This document shows positions 51,282-60,089 of a DNA stretch of 64,000 bases, piece after piece. Source of the DNA: Chitiniphilus eburneus (lineage in GTDB: Bacteria; Pseudomonadota; Gammaproteobacteria; Burkholderiales; Chitinibacteraceae); the NCBI RefSeq assembly GCF_005048205.1, contig NZ_SUMF01000010.1:45905-109904 (forward strand), written 5' to 3'. The notes below the pieces were generated by a model. It saw only the letters and a list, made by a program, of their open reading frames with translations, did no database searches and was not told the origin of the DNA. How positions within the stretch are numbered: position 1 is the stretch's first letter; every line of letters begins with the position of its first letter. The translations under genes were made by a program, and so were the position numbers.

Positions 51282-52337
51282 ATGACCATGAATGTACGGG
51301 GCTATGCCGCCCAATCCGCCAAGGATGCCCTGGCGCCATTCCGCTTCGAGCGCCGCGATGCGCGCGCCGACGATGTGGTGATCGAGATCCTCTACTGCGG
51401 CGTATGCCATTCCGACCTGCATACCGCCCGCAACGACTGGGGCGATTCCGTCTACCCGGTGGTACCGGGCCACGAGGTCATCGGGCGCGTGGCCAGCGTT
51501 GGCGCCCAGGTCAGCCGCTTCAAGGCCGGCGATCACGTCGGCGTGGGCTGCATGGTGGATTCATGCCGCCAATGCGATCCATGCCGGCAGGGCCTGGAGC
51601 AGTACTGTGCCCAGTTCCCCACGCTGACCTACAACGCGCGGGACCGCCACGACCACCGGCCCACCTATGGCGGCTATTCCGAACGGATCGTCGTCTCCGA
51701 ACAGTTCGTGCTGAAGCTGCCCGACGGCCTGGACCCGGCGGGCGCGGCGCCGCTGCTGTGCGCCGGCATCACCACCTGGTCGCCACTGCGCCACTGGAAG
51801 GCGGGCAAGGGCAGCAAGGTGGCGGTGGTCGGCCTGGGTGGGCTGGGGCACATGGCGCTGAAACTGGCCAATGCACTGGGCGCCGAAGTGACGCTGTTCA
51901 CCCGCTCGCCGGGCAAGGAAGCGGATGCCATCCGCCTGGGCGCGCATCACGTGGTGCTGTCCACCGACGCGGTACAGATGGAAAGCGTGGCCGGGCAGTT
52001 CGATCTGATCATCGACACCGTACCGTATGTCCATGACCTGAATCCCTACCTGCCCACGCTCTCGATCAGCGGCACGCTGGTGCTGGTGGGCTACCTCGGC
52101 CCGCTGGACCCCTTCGTCAACTCCGTCCCGCTGATCATGGGGCGCAAGTCCGTCGCCGGCTCCTTGATCGGCGGGATCGCCGAAACCCAGGAAATGCTGG
52201 ATTTCTGCGGCCAGCACGGCATCACCTCGGATATCGAGATCATCAAGATGCAGGAGATCAACGCGGCATACGAACGGATGCTCAAGAGCGACGTGAAGTA
52301 CCGCTTCGTGATCGACATGGCATCGCTGAACGCCTGA
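51282..52337 (+). CDS. Zinc-dependent NAD(P) alcohol dehydrogenase (cinnamyl-type, YahK/AdhA-like)
   Basis: 351 residues from ATG 51282 with GCGAGGCCAGAC upstream. Catalytic zinc ligands in CGVCHSDLHTARNDW and GHEVIGRV; structural zinc cysteines in SCRQCDPCRQGLEQYC; coenzyme loop VVGLGGLGHMALK. The group reduces aldehydes broadly, with NADPH preference predicted. No regulator adjoins it. A hairpin with T tail follows. Confidence 0.94.
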   Translation: MTMNVRGYAAQSAKDALAPFRFERRDARADDVVIEILYCGVCHSDLHTARNDWGDSVYPVVPGHEVIGRVASVGAQVSRFKAGDHVGVGCMVDSCRQCDPCRQGLEQYCAQFPTLTYNARDRHDHRPTYGGYSERIVVSEQFVLKLPDGLDPAGAAPLLCAGITTWSPLRHWKAGKGSKVAVVGLGGLGHMALKLANALGAEVTLFTRSPGKEADAIRLGAHHVVLSTDAVQMESVAGQFDLIIDTVPYVHDLNPYLPTLSISGTLVLVGYLGPLDPFVNSVPLIMGRKSVAGSLIGGIAETQEMLDFCGQHGITSDIEIIKMQEINAAYERMLKSDVKYRFVIDMASLNA

Positions 52338-52345
52338 TGGACACC

Positions 52346-52381
52346 CCCGCCGTGGCCGGTCGATCGATCGGCCACTGGCGG
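52346..52381 (+). terminator. terminator after alcohol dehydrogenase
   Basis: Long stem CCCGCC-TGGCCG...CGGCCA-TGGCGGG around GTCGATCGAT, followed by TTTTC. Confidence 0.8.
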
Positions 52382-52385
52382 GTTT

Positions 52386-53106
52386 TCAATCGCGCTGCGC
52401 CACGTACCGGCCGGTGAAGCGCGCCGCCAGCCGATCCTCTCCATCCCGCACCTCCACTTGCAGCACCAGCCGCCCGGGCCGGCCGCGCGCCAGCGCGCGT
52501 TGCAGCCGTGCCAGCTCGTCCGGTGGCGGCGGCAGCACGTGCGCCTGGAAATCGTCGTGGATCGGCAACAGGAACTCGGTCTCGCCGGACTGGATCACCG
52601 CATCGCAGCCGTCGCCGGCCGCCAGCAATACCGCCATCCAGCCGGCGATGGTGGCCAGGGCGTGTCGTCACATGTTTCGCGGCAGCGCTGGGTCGAAAAA
52701 ACACCAGCCATCAGGCGCGCGACGCAGCCAATAACCGGTTATTGGCAAGGAGCGCAACGCAGTGGATGGTGTTTTTTCGGCCCAGCCCTGCGGGTTCGGC
52801 GCATTTCGGGCGCCGCGCGGTGTCGCAGGCCGCTTGCGGTATCCATACCGCCGCGCGTCCAGCTCCTGGCGCGGCATCCCGGACTGCACCGAACGCTGCC
52901 GCGAAACAGGTGACGACACGCCCTAGCATGGAGATCGCCCCGCCGAAGGCCGTGCCGTGATCGTTGCGATTGGGCGCGAAGGGCGCGTGCAGCGCCCACC
53001 GGGCCGCGTTGCCCACCACGGCGACCTGCATCGCGTCCAGCAATGGAAAACCGCCCCGCAGGCGGGCTTGCCAGTGCGGGGCGAATTCGGGTGTTGCCGG
53101 GGACAA
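52386..53106 (-). pseudogene. YiiD-C-type thioesterase gene split by repeat B2
   Basis: The N-terminal part (53106 to 52923: HWQARLRGGFPLLDAMQVAVV ... NRNDHGTAFGGAISML) and the C-terminal part (52658 to 52386: ATIAGWMAVLLAAGDGCDAVIQSGETEFLLPIHDDFQAHVL ...) join in frame when the 264-bp B2 element is removed, as ATG-CTG-GCC. Together they give a complete hot-dog fold thioesterase of about 143 residues, of the thioesterase_2 / YiiD-C group. In the present form the frame enters the element and the active fold is broken. Start is a TTG with AGGA upstream. Directly downstream of rhlE. Confidence 0.85.
52659..52922. repeat. Family B inverted-repeat element (copy B2, 264 bp)
   Basis: Ends GGCGTGTCGTCACATGTTTC and GAAACAGGTGACGACACGCC; the AATAACCGGTTATT centre is conserved with B1. 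Flanks CCAG (52655-52658) and CTAG (52923-52926) look like a four-base duplication with one change. It interrupts a thioesterase gene. Confidence 0.9.
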
Positions 53107-53110
53107 CGGA

Positions 53111-54538
<1,428 letters not shown>

Positions 54539-54744
54539 GCCTGATTGACCCTTATCCACGATGCTCACGGCGCAAACGTCGTAAGAAATCGCCAAGTATT
54601 TGAAGAAAAGCAGGAAATGTAACACCAACGCGGGCGCGCTGCATACCGGGCGGCACGCCTTGGGCTAAACTGCGCGTATTTTTACACCCACCCAGGGTGA
54701 CTGCGGCCGGACAACCCGGGCCGCGCACGACCGGAGGCCCCACC

Positions 54745-55653
54745 ATGTACGATCTTGCCCGCACCCGCCTGACCACCGTGCGCGATTGCCTGCGCTTTGC
54801 CGTATCCCGCTTCAATGCCGCCGACCTTGCCTTCGGCCACGGCACCGACAATGCCTTCGACGAGGCCGCCTACCTGGTGCTGGCCACGCTGCACCTGCCG
54901 CTGGACCAGCTCGAACCGTACCTGGACGCCGTATTGCTGCCGCCCGAACTCGATAGCGTGGTCGGCGCCATCCAGCGCAGGGCCGAGCAGCGCGTGCCGG
55001 TGGCCTACATCACCGGCGAGGCCTTCCTCGGCGACTACCGCTTCTACGTGGACGAGCGGGTGATCGTACCGCGCTCGTTCATCGCCGAACTGCTGCGCGA
55101 CGAGGCACTGCAACCGTGGATCGAAGAGCCGGAGCTGGTGCATCGCGCGCTGGACCTGTGCACCGGCTCCGGTTGTCTCGCCATCCTGCTGGCCGATGCC
55201 TTCCCCGACGCCGAGATCGACGCGGTGGACCTCAGCAGCGATGCGCTCGACGTGGCCGAGATCAATGTGGCCGACTACAACCTGGGCGAACGCATCGACT
55301 TGATCGATGGCGATCTGTTCGATCCGCTGGCCGGCGAGACCTACGACCTGATCGTCTCCAACCCGCCCTATGTGGATGCCCACTCGGTGGAGGAACTGCC
55401 GCAGGAATACCTGCACGAGCCCGAACTGGCGCTGGGCAGCGGCGAGGATGGCCTGGACGTCACCCGGCGCATCCTGGCGCAGGCCAGCCAGTTCCTGAAT
55501 CCGCTGGGAGTGCTGGTGGTGGAGATCGGCCACAACCGCGACGTGCTGGAAGCCGCCTACCCGCAGTTGCCGTTCGTATGGCTGGATACCTCGGGCGGCG
55601 ACGGCTTCGTGTTCCTGCTCACCCGCGAGATGCTGGTGGAGGCGGGGCTGTAG
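54745..55653 (+). CDS. prmB: 50S ribosomal protein L3 N5-glutamine methyltransferase
   Basis: 302 residues from the ATG preceded by ACCGGAGGCCCCACC. The HemK-family core is DLCTGSGCLAILLADAFPDAEIDAVDLSSDAL for SAM and IVSNPPYVD, the NPPY catalytic motif for glutamine. The N-terminal helical part and RVPVAYITGEAFLGDYRFYVDERVIVPRSFIAELL separate PrmB from PrmC. Divergent from rhlE; terminator after it. Confidence 0.95.
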   Translation: MYDLARTRLTTVRDCLRFAVSRFNAADLAFGHGTDNAFDEAAYLVLATLHLPLDQLEPYLDAVLLPPELDSVVGAIQRRAEQRVPVAYITGEAFLGDYRFYVDERVIVPRSFIAELLRDEALQPWIEEPELVHRALDLCTGSGCLAILLADAFPDAEIDAVDLSSDALDVAEINVADYNLGERIDLIDGDLFDPLAGETYDLIVSNPPYVDAHSVEELPQEYLHEPELALGSGEDGLDVTRRILAQASQFLNPLGVLVVEIGHNRDVLEAAYPQLPFVWLDTSGGDGFVFLLTREMLVEAGL

Positions 55654-55685
55654 CCGCACCTGGCCACGCCGGTTTGCCACAAACA

Positions 55686-55712
55686 AAAAGGGCGCCCCGA
55701 GGCGCCCTTTTC
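55686..55712. terminator. bidirectional terminator between prmB and lipoprotein gene
   Basis: AAAGGGCGCC-CCGA-GGCGCCCTTTT stem with A5 before it, serving both convergent genes. Confidence 0.9.
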
Positions 55713-55728
55713 GTTACAGCGATGGTAC

Positions 55729-56769
55729 TCAGCTACGCGCGGCCAGCGCGGCGGTGAGATTCTCGCTGCCTTGCAGCAGCAGAAACTTATCGATGCCGCC
55801 GGTGGTTACGCCGTTGAAATAGTACGGATCGAGCTTGAAGTTGACCATGCTGGACACGTAGTTGAAGGTTTCCATGGTGCCCGGCGTGCTGGCGGTCCAG
55901 GCGGTGCGGGCGTAGAGGCGGTCACCCGCTCCGGCCGGCAGGGCGTTGACCACGATGTCGCCCGCATGCGGGTTGATCGCCGTGCCGCTCTGCATGGTAC
56001 CCACGATGCCGCCAGTCAGAGCGCCGGTGTCGTCGTAGGTCAGCACGTGCGACATCTCGGGACCGGCAGTGTGGGCGGCGATGACCAGCTTGGTGTTCTC
56101 GACATCGGCGGTGCTGTTGTAGTCCAGCATCTTGAAGTCGATACCGTAGGCGGTGGCCGTGGGGTCCAGCGGCGGCACGGTCACCCCGGACCACAGCGTG
56201 GTGTCGGACGCCAGGGCCGTGTCGCCCAGCTTGAAGGTCACGATCCGGCCGTGGGCGCCATCATCCAGCAGCACCGCATATACGCCGAACGAATTCACCG
56301 CCATACCGACCACCGGCTGGCCGTTCATGGCCGTTTCCAGCGGGCCGAGCGGAATCTGGTCGCAGGCGCCGGTCACGGTGTCGATCAGCATCAGTTTGCG
56401 GTCGGCGCTCATGCCCAGCAGCACGTTGTCGCCAGGGCGGACATCCATCGTCACCGGCTTGTCGGTGCAGTTGTCGGCGCCCTGGCTGGTCCAGGCACCG
56501 GTCAGCACGTCATACATCTGAGTGCCCTTGCCGGGCTCGGCGCTGTAGCCGATCCACATCTTGCGCGGTGCCGGATTGGGCGTGGGCGTCGGGGTCGGCG
56601 CAGTGGTTGGCGTCGGGGTCGGTGCGGTGGTTGGGGTGGGCGCGGTGGTCGGCGTGGGGGTCGGCTTCGACGAATCGTCTCCGCCACCGCCACCGCAGGC
56701 GGCCACGCCCAGCGCTCCCACCAGTGCCAGTGCGATCAGGGTGGGTTTTACGCGAGGGTCGAGTTTCAT
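55729..56769 (-). CDS. Tandem paralogous lipoprotein 3 of 3 (346 residues), unknown function
   Basis: Lipobox VAACGGGGG (Cys 25), then a (PT)n linker with Thr-Ala variations (about 36-68) and a ~275-residue domain I do not recognise. Shared blocks with the two upstream paralogues are MWIGYSAEPGKGTQMYDV, VTMDVRPGDNVLLGMSADRKLMLIDTVTGAC, IPLGPLETAMNGQ, AVNSFGVYAVLLDDG and LLQGSENLTAALAAR. The two conserved cysteines (in NC.DKPV and TGAC) may form a disulfide. The repeated strand pattern suggests a beta-propeller or similar; it is exported and membrane-anchored. Confidence 0.75.
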   Translation of the reverse strand: MKLDPRVKPTLIALALVGALGVAACGGGGGDDSSKPTPTPTTAPTPTTAPTPTPTTAPTPTPTPNPAPRKMWIGYSAEPGKGTQMYDVLTGAWTSQGADNCTDKPVTMDVRPGDNVLLGMSADRKLMLIDTVTGACDQIPLGPLETAMNGQPVVGMAVNSFGVYAVLLDDGAHGRIVTFKLGDTALASDTTLWSGVTVPPLDPTATAYGIDFKMLDYNSTADVENTKLVIAAHTAGPEMSHVLTYDDTGALTGGIVGTMQSGTAINPHAGDIVVNALPAGAGDRLYARTAWTASTPGTMETFNYVSSMVNFKLDPYYFNGVTTGGIDKFLLLQGSENLTAALAARS

Positions 56770-57056
56770 TTTGCAGTTCCTTCAGTCAGGTTTGAATGCG
56801 ATCTGGGGGATTTGTGATACCGGCACGAAAGCGCGATTCAGGACAAGGTCATGGTCAGATCCGGCCGGGGTGGGGTGTTTGATGCTGCGCAAAAGCCGGC
56901 CTCGGGCGCGGCGTAACCAAACGGGGGGCCAGCCGCCGGCGCGGGCCGTGCCACCCGCCACCCGCCGGCAAGGCCGCGACGGGTGGACTAGCGCTGGCGC
57001 CGATGCGGCAAGCGGGTTGCCGCGGATGGCCGATGCGGCGCGCGGAGGATGCGGGT

Positions 57057-58256
57057 TCATGGCGCCTGGTGACGCAGTGCCAGCGCGCCGGTCAGGGATT
57101 CGGTGCCTTGCAGGTAAAGATCGGTGCCGAAATGGATCAGGCCACCCGGATACGTGTAGCTGCCGGTGTAGAACAGCATGCCCCCCGTCGGGGTGTAGGC
57201 GTACTGCTGGATGCGTCCGGGGGCGTTCGATGTCCAGCCGCCACGGGTGTAGATCTGATCGCCGTTGGTGCCAGACTGCGGGTCGTGCAGGTACTGGACC
57301 ACGATGTCCCCGGTGTGCGGCAACGCCCCCGCGCCGGACACGTACCAGCCGCGCTCCTCGGCGGTCTTCCTGCCGTCGCTATCGAAGATCAGCACATGGG
57401 AGCGATCCAGCGGCTGCCCCGTGCTCGCCCGCGTGAGAATGATCAGCTTGTTGTTCTCGATCTGCGGGGTGCTGGCGCCATCGCCGGTCTTGAAGTCGAT
57501 GGCATAGGCGATGGATGTGTTATCCACCGCGGTGACGCTCGTGGTCCAGAGCGTGAGGTCGGTTTCCAGCCCGGTACTGCTCAGCTTGAAGGTCACCAGC
57601 CGGCCGTAGCCGCCGTCATCCAGCAGCACCGCATGGACGCCGGCGGCATTCACCGCGAAGCCGCGCACATCCTGACTATTCATGGCCGTTTCCAACGGGC
57701 CCAGCGGGATGTTCTGGCACAGGCCGCTCACGGTGTCGATGATCATCAGCCTGCGGTTGAGGCTCATGCCCATCAGCATGCCGTCGGCGGGGCGGACATC
57801 CATGGCCACCGGCTTGTCGGGGCAATTGTCCAGGCCCTCGCCCATCCAGACGCCGGTCTCGACGTTGTACATCTGCGTGCCCCGGCCCGGCTCGGCGCTG
57901 TAGCTGACCCAGACATTGGCGGGCGCGGGATGGGAAGGCGTCGGCGTGGGCGTCGGTACCGTCGTCGGCGTGGGGGCTGAGGTGGGTGTCGGTTCCTGCG
58001 TCGGCGTTGGGGCTGAGGTGGGCGTCGGTTCCTGCGTCGGCGTTGGGGCTGTGGTGGGCGTCGGTTCCTGCGTCGGTGTCGGTGCCGACGTGGGCGTCGG
58101 TTCCTGCGTCGGCGTGGTCGTGGGGCCGCTGGTTGGCGTGGTGGTCGGCGGCGGCGGTTGCGGGCTGTCGCCGTCGCCCCCGCAGGAGGCCAGGCCAAGC
58201 GCGGCAAACAGCGCCAGGCTGAGCAGGGTGGGAGTAAAGCGGTGGTGGCGTTTCAT
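57057..58256 (-). CDS. Tandem paralogous lipoprotein 2 of 3 (399 residues), unknown function
   Basis: Lipobox GLASCGGDG (about Cys 25 of the ATG 58256 start). It has the longest linker of the set, PTSAPTPTQEPT-type repeats over about 75 residues encoded by 36-bp tandem repeats. The domain that follows shares VWVSYSAEPGRGTQMYNV, VAMDVRPADGMLMGMSLNRRLMIIDTVSGLC, IPLGPLETAMNSQ and LYLQGTESLTGALALR with its neighbours. An upstream in-frame ATG at 58301 is unlikely. Function unknown. A ~290-base gap without a gene separates it from paralogue 3. Confidence 0.75.
   Translation of the reverse strand: MKRHHRFTPTLLSLALFAALGLASCGGDGDSPQPPPPTTTPTSGPTTTPTQEPTPTSAPTPTQEPTPTTAPTPTQEPTPTSAPTPTQEPTPTSAPTPTTVPTPTPTPSHPAPANVWVSYSAEPGRGTQMYNVETGVWMGEGLDNCPDKPVAMDVRPADGMLMGMSLNRRLMIIDTVSGLCQNIPLGPLETAMNSQDVRGFAVNAAGVHAVLLDDGGYGRLVTFKLSSTGLETDLTLWTTSVTAVDNTSIAYAIDFKTGDGASTPQIENNKLIILTRASTGQPLDRSHVLIFDSDGRKTAEERGWYVSGAGALPHTGDIVVQYLHDPQSGTNGDQIYTRGGWTSNAPGRIQQYAYTPTGGMLFYTGSYTYPGGLIHFGTDLYLQGTESLTGALALRHQAP
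57962..58140. repeat. 36-bp tandem repeats coding the PT linker of lipoprotein 2
   Basis: About five imperfect units of GTGGGCGTCGGTTCCTGCGT-type sequence (plus strand), each coding 12 residues. The unit length makes copy-number change in frame. Confidence 0.85.
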
Positions 58257-58436
58257 GAGAGGTCGGCGCTCCATCGAATCAGGCTGGGTCGGCACGGACA
58301 CCGGCGACGGGATGTCGTGATGGGATATCTGCTTTCATCATTCCCCTGGCATCCGGGTGCTGGTTGATGCATGGCAACAAAGTGGCCATTTCGGAGGGCT
58401 TTAACGCGGTGGCCATACCTTTGGTGGGGATGGGCT

Positions 58437-59351
58437 TCAGGGAAATCGCACCGCCAGCGCCGGGCCGGTGACATGGCGGTCGGCCAGCGGCAGTGCGCCG
58501 GTGCCACCGCGATAGTCGCGCCAGGTGAAGCTATCCAGGTCGTATTCCTCGATGGTGCCGGGTACCGCGCCGTGGTGGCCGGTACGCAGGTACAGCGCGT
58601 TGCCGACAATGGCGATGTCGCCGTCGTGCACGCCGCCGCCATGCTTGAGCGCACTTGCGGGCGCGCTATAGGCAAAGCTGCCGTCGGCGCGATAAGTGAT
58701 CACGTGCGCGGTCTCGCGCGCGTCGCGGCGCGACAGCACCACCAACTGGCGGCTGTCGCTGGTCTTGAAATCGATGCCGAACGCCACGGCGTGGCGCTCC
58801 GCCTGCCCCGGCGTCTGTGCCCACAGCGTCAGATCGGAGCGCAATGCCCGATCGCCCGGCTTGAAGGTCACCAGCCGACCTTGCTGTCCATCGGCCAGCA
58901 GCACCGCGAACAAGCCATCGTCGTTCACCGCGAAGCCGCGCACCGGCAATGCCAGCCGCGCCAGCGCCTCGCCCACCTCACCCAGCGGTAGCGGTTCGCA
59001 ACGGCCCTGCGCCGGTGCGATGGCCAACAGGCGGCGGTCGGCGCTCATACCCAGCAGCACGCCGTCGGTGGGGCGGATATCCAGCGCCACCGGCAACACC
59101 GGGCAGGCGTCGCTGCCTTCGCTGACGAAATCGCCGGCCACGGTGCCGAATAGCGCACTGCCCTGCGCGCCGCCATGCAGCAGCCAGCCGGCGGGGGGCG
59201 TGGGGAAAGGGGTGATGGGCGTGGTCGCCTGGCCGATGGGGCGGATGGTGGGCAATGCCGGCGCCGATGCCTGGGTGCGGCTGACGCCGCTACCGCAATG
59301 CACCAGCACGCCAGCCAGTGCCAGCGGAATCAACAGGGTGGTGATTTTCAT
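58437..59351 (-). CDS. Tandem paralogous lipoprotein 1 of 3 (304 residues), unknown function
   Basis: Lipobox LVHCGSG (Cys 19), with only a short linker (TTPITPFPTPP). The conserved blocks are more divergent: VALDIRPTDGVLLGMSADRRLLAIAPAQGRC, FAVNDDGLFAVLLADGQQGRLVTFKPG and GTIEEYDLDSFTW. It lacks the PT repeats of the other two. Order and orientation suggest duplication in tandem followed by divergence. Exported to the membrane surface; role unknown. Confidence 0.73.
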   Translation of the reverse strand: MKITTLLIPLALAGVLVHCGSGVSRTQASAPALPTIRPIGQATTPITPFPTPPAGWLLHGGAQGSALFGTVAGDFVSEGSDACPVLPVALDIRPTDGVLLGMSADRRLLAIAPAQGRCEPLPLGEVGEALARLALPVRGFAVNDDGLFAVLLADGQQGRLVTFKPGDRALRSDLTLWAQTPGQAERHAVAFGIDFKTSDSRQLVVLSRRDARETAHVITYRADGSFAYSAPASALKHGGGVHDGDIAIVGNALYLRTGHHGAVPGTIEEYDLDSFTWRDYRGGTGALPLADRHVTGPALAVRFP

Positions 59352-59508
59352 CTCGATCTCTCCACATGGGCCATGGCCCGGTGGATGCCAGACCGGACAA
59401 GCCGGTCGCTATGCCCCGGCAGCGCGCGCATGGCCGGGTATCTGAATGAAATTCTCCGCAGGGACGGGCGGTTGCCTATGGGATAACTCTTCAAAAACGG
59501 TGGGCCGG

Positions 59509-59553
59509 AAAAAAGACCACCCCGACCTGGCATGCACCAGATCGGGGCGGTGG
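59509..59553 (-). terminator. orphan minus-strand terminator
   Basis: On the minus strand, ACCACCGCCCCGATCTGG and CCAGGTCGGGGTGGT pair across TGCATG, followed by CTTTTTT. No minus-strand gene lies to its right. Confidence 0.7.
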
Positions 59554-59814
59554 TTCGCTGCTCGCACGGCACTGGCGGCGGATAAGGCGCCACCGACGCC
59601 ATGGCGTCACCTCGCATGCATCACCTTGCCGCACCCCGGCGGGTGCTTTCTGTCCCGGTAGGTGGAAATTGCCCCAGCTGGCCCACGGGCCGCGCGGCGC
59701 CTGGCCGCACGCCGCTGTCGCATGGGGGCGCCATGGGTGGAAATGCTCCCGCATTGGCGGGGTTCTCTATGAGAAAAATCTTGAAAATCAATGAGTTGTA
59801 AAAAATACCCAGCC

Positions 59815-59830
59815 TGGCACGCCTCTTGTT
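59815..59830 (+). promoter_or_regulatory. sigma-54-type promoter of the type VI operon
   Basis: TGGCAC-N5-TTGTT (59815-59830) against the consensus TGGCAC-N5-TTGCW, one mismatch in the -12 part. An AT-rich upstream stretch (59771-59808) could bind an activator or IHF. It is the best promoter in the leader. Confidence 0.65.
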
Positions 59831-60089
59831 AACCACTCCCCGGGCGGACGATCCCGGCGCTCGACTGGTGCGATGCCCAGTCCAGGGGCCGGGGAGGACC
59901 AAAACGTGGCTGAACGCTGGCCGCGCCACGGTCGTCGCCGGCGCGGGGCCCTGGTGTGCGGGCCGTTCGATCCACGGATCGGCGGCCGGGGGCGCGCACC
60001 GTCGAGATCGCCGCGACGGGGAGCCGGCCCGTGCCACGCGGGGCGGGGGGCTCCAAGCAACTTCTTTTGCTGATACAGCGAGGTTCAAG

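Larger units (their letters stand above)
59352..60089. other. intergenic region upstream of the type VI cluster
   Basis: 738 bases. It holds a minus-strand terminator (59509-59553), a sigma-54-type promoter (59815-59830) and then about 260 bases of leader before the tssBC start. Longer in-frame ATGs in the leader would add a basic, unrelated extension and have no ribosome site. Nothing else is recognised. Confidence 0.6.

Noticed and set aside
57962..58140. Regular repeats resembling a CRISPR array
   Set aside because: Units are contiguous 36-bp tandem repeats without spacers, and they lie inside a coding frame giving the PT linker.
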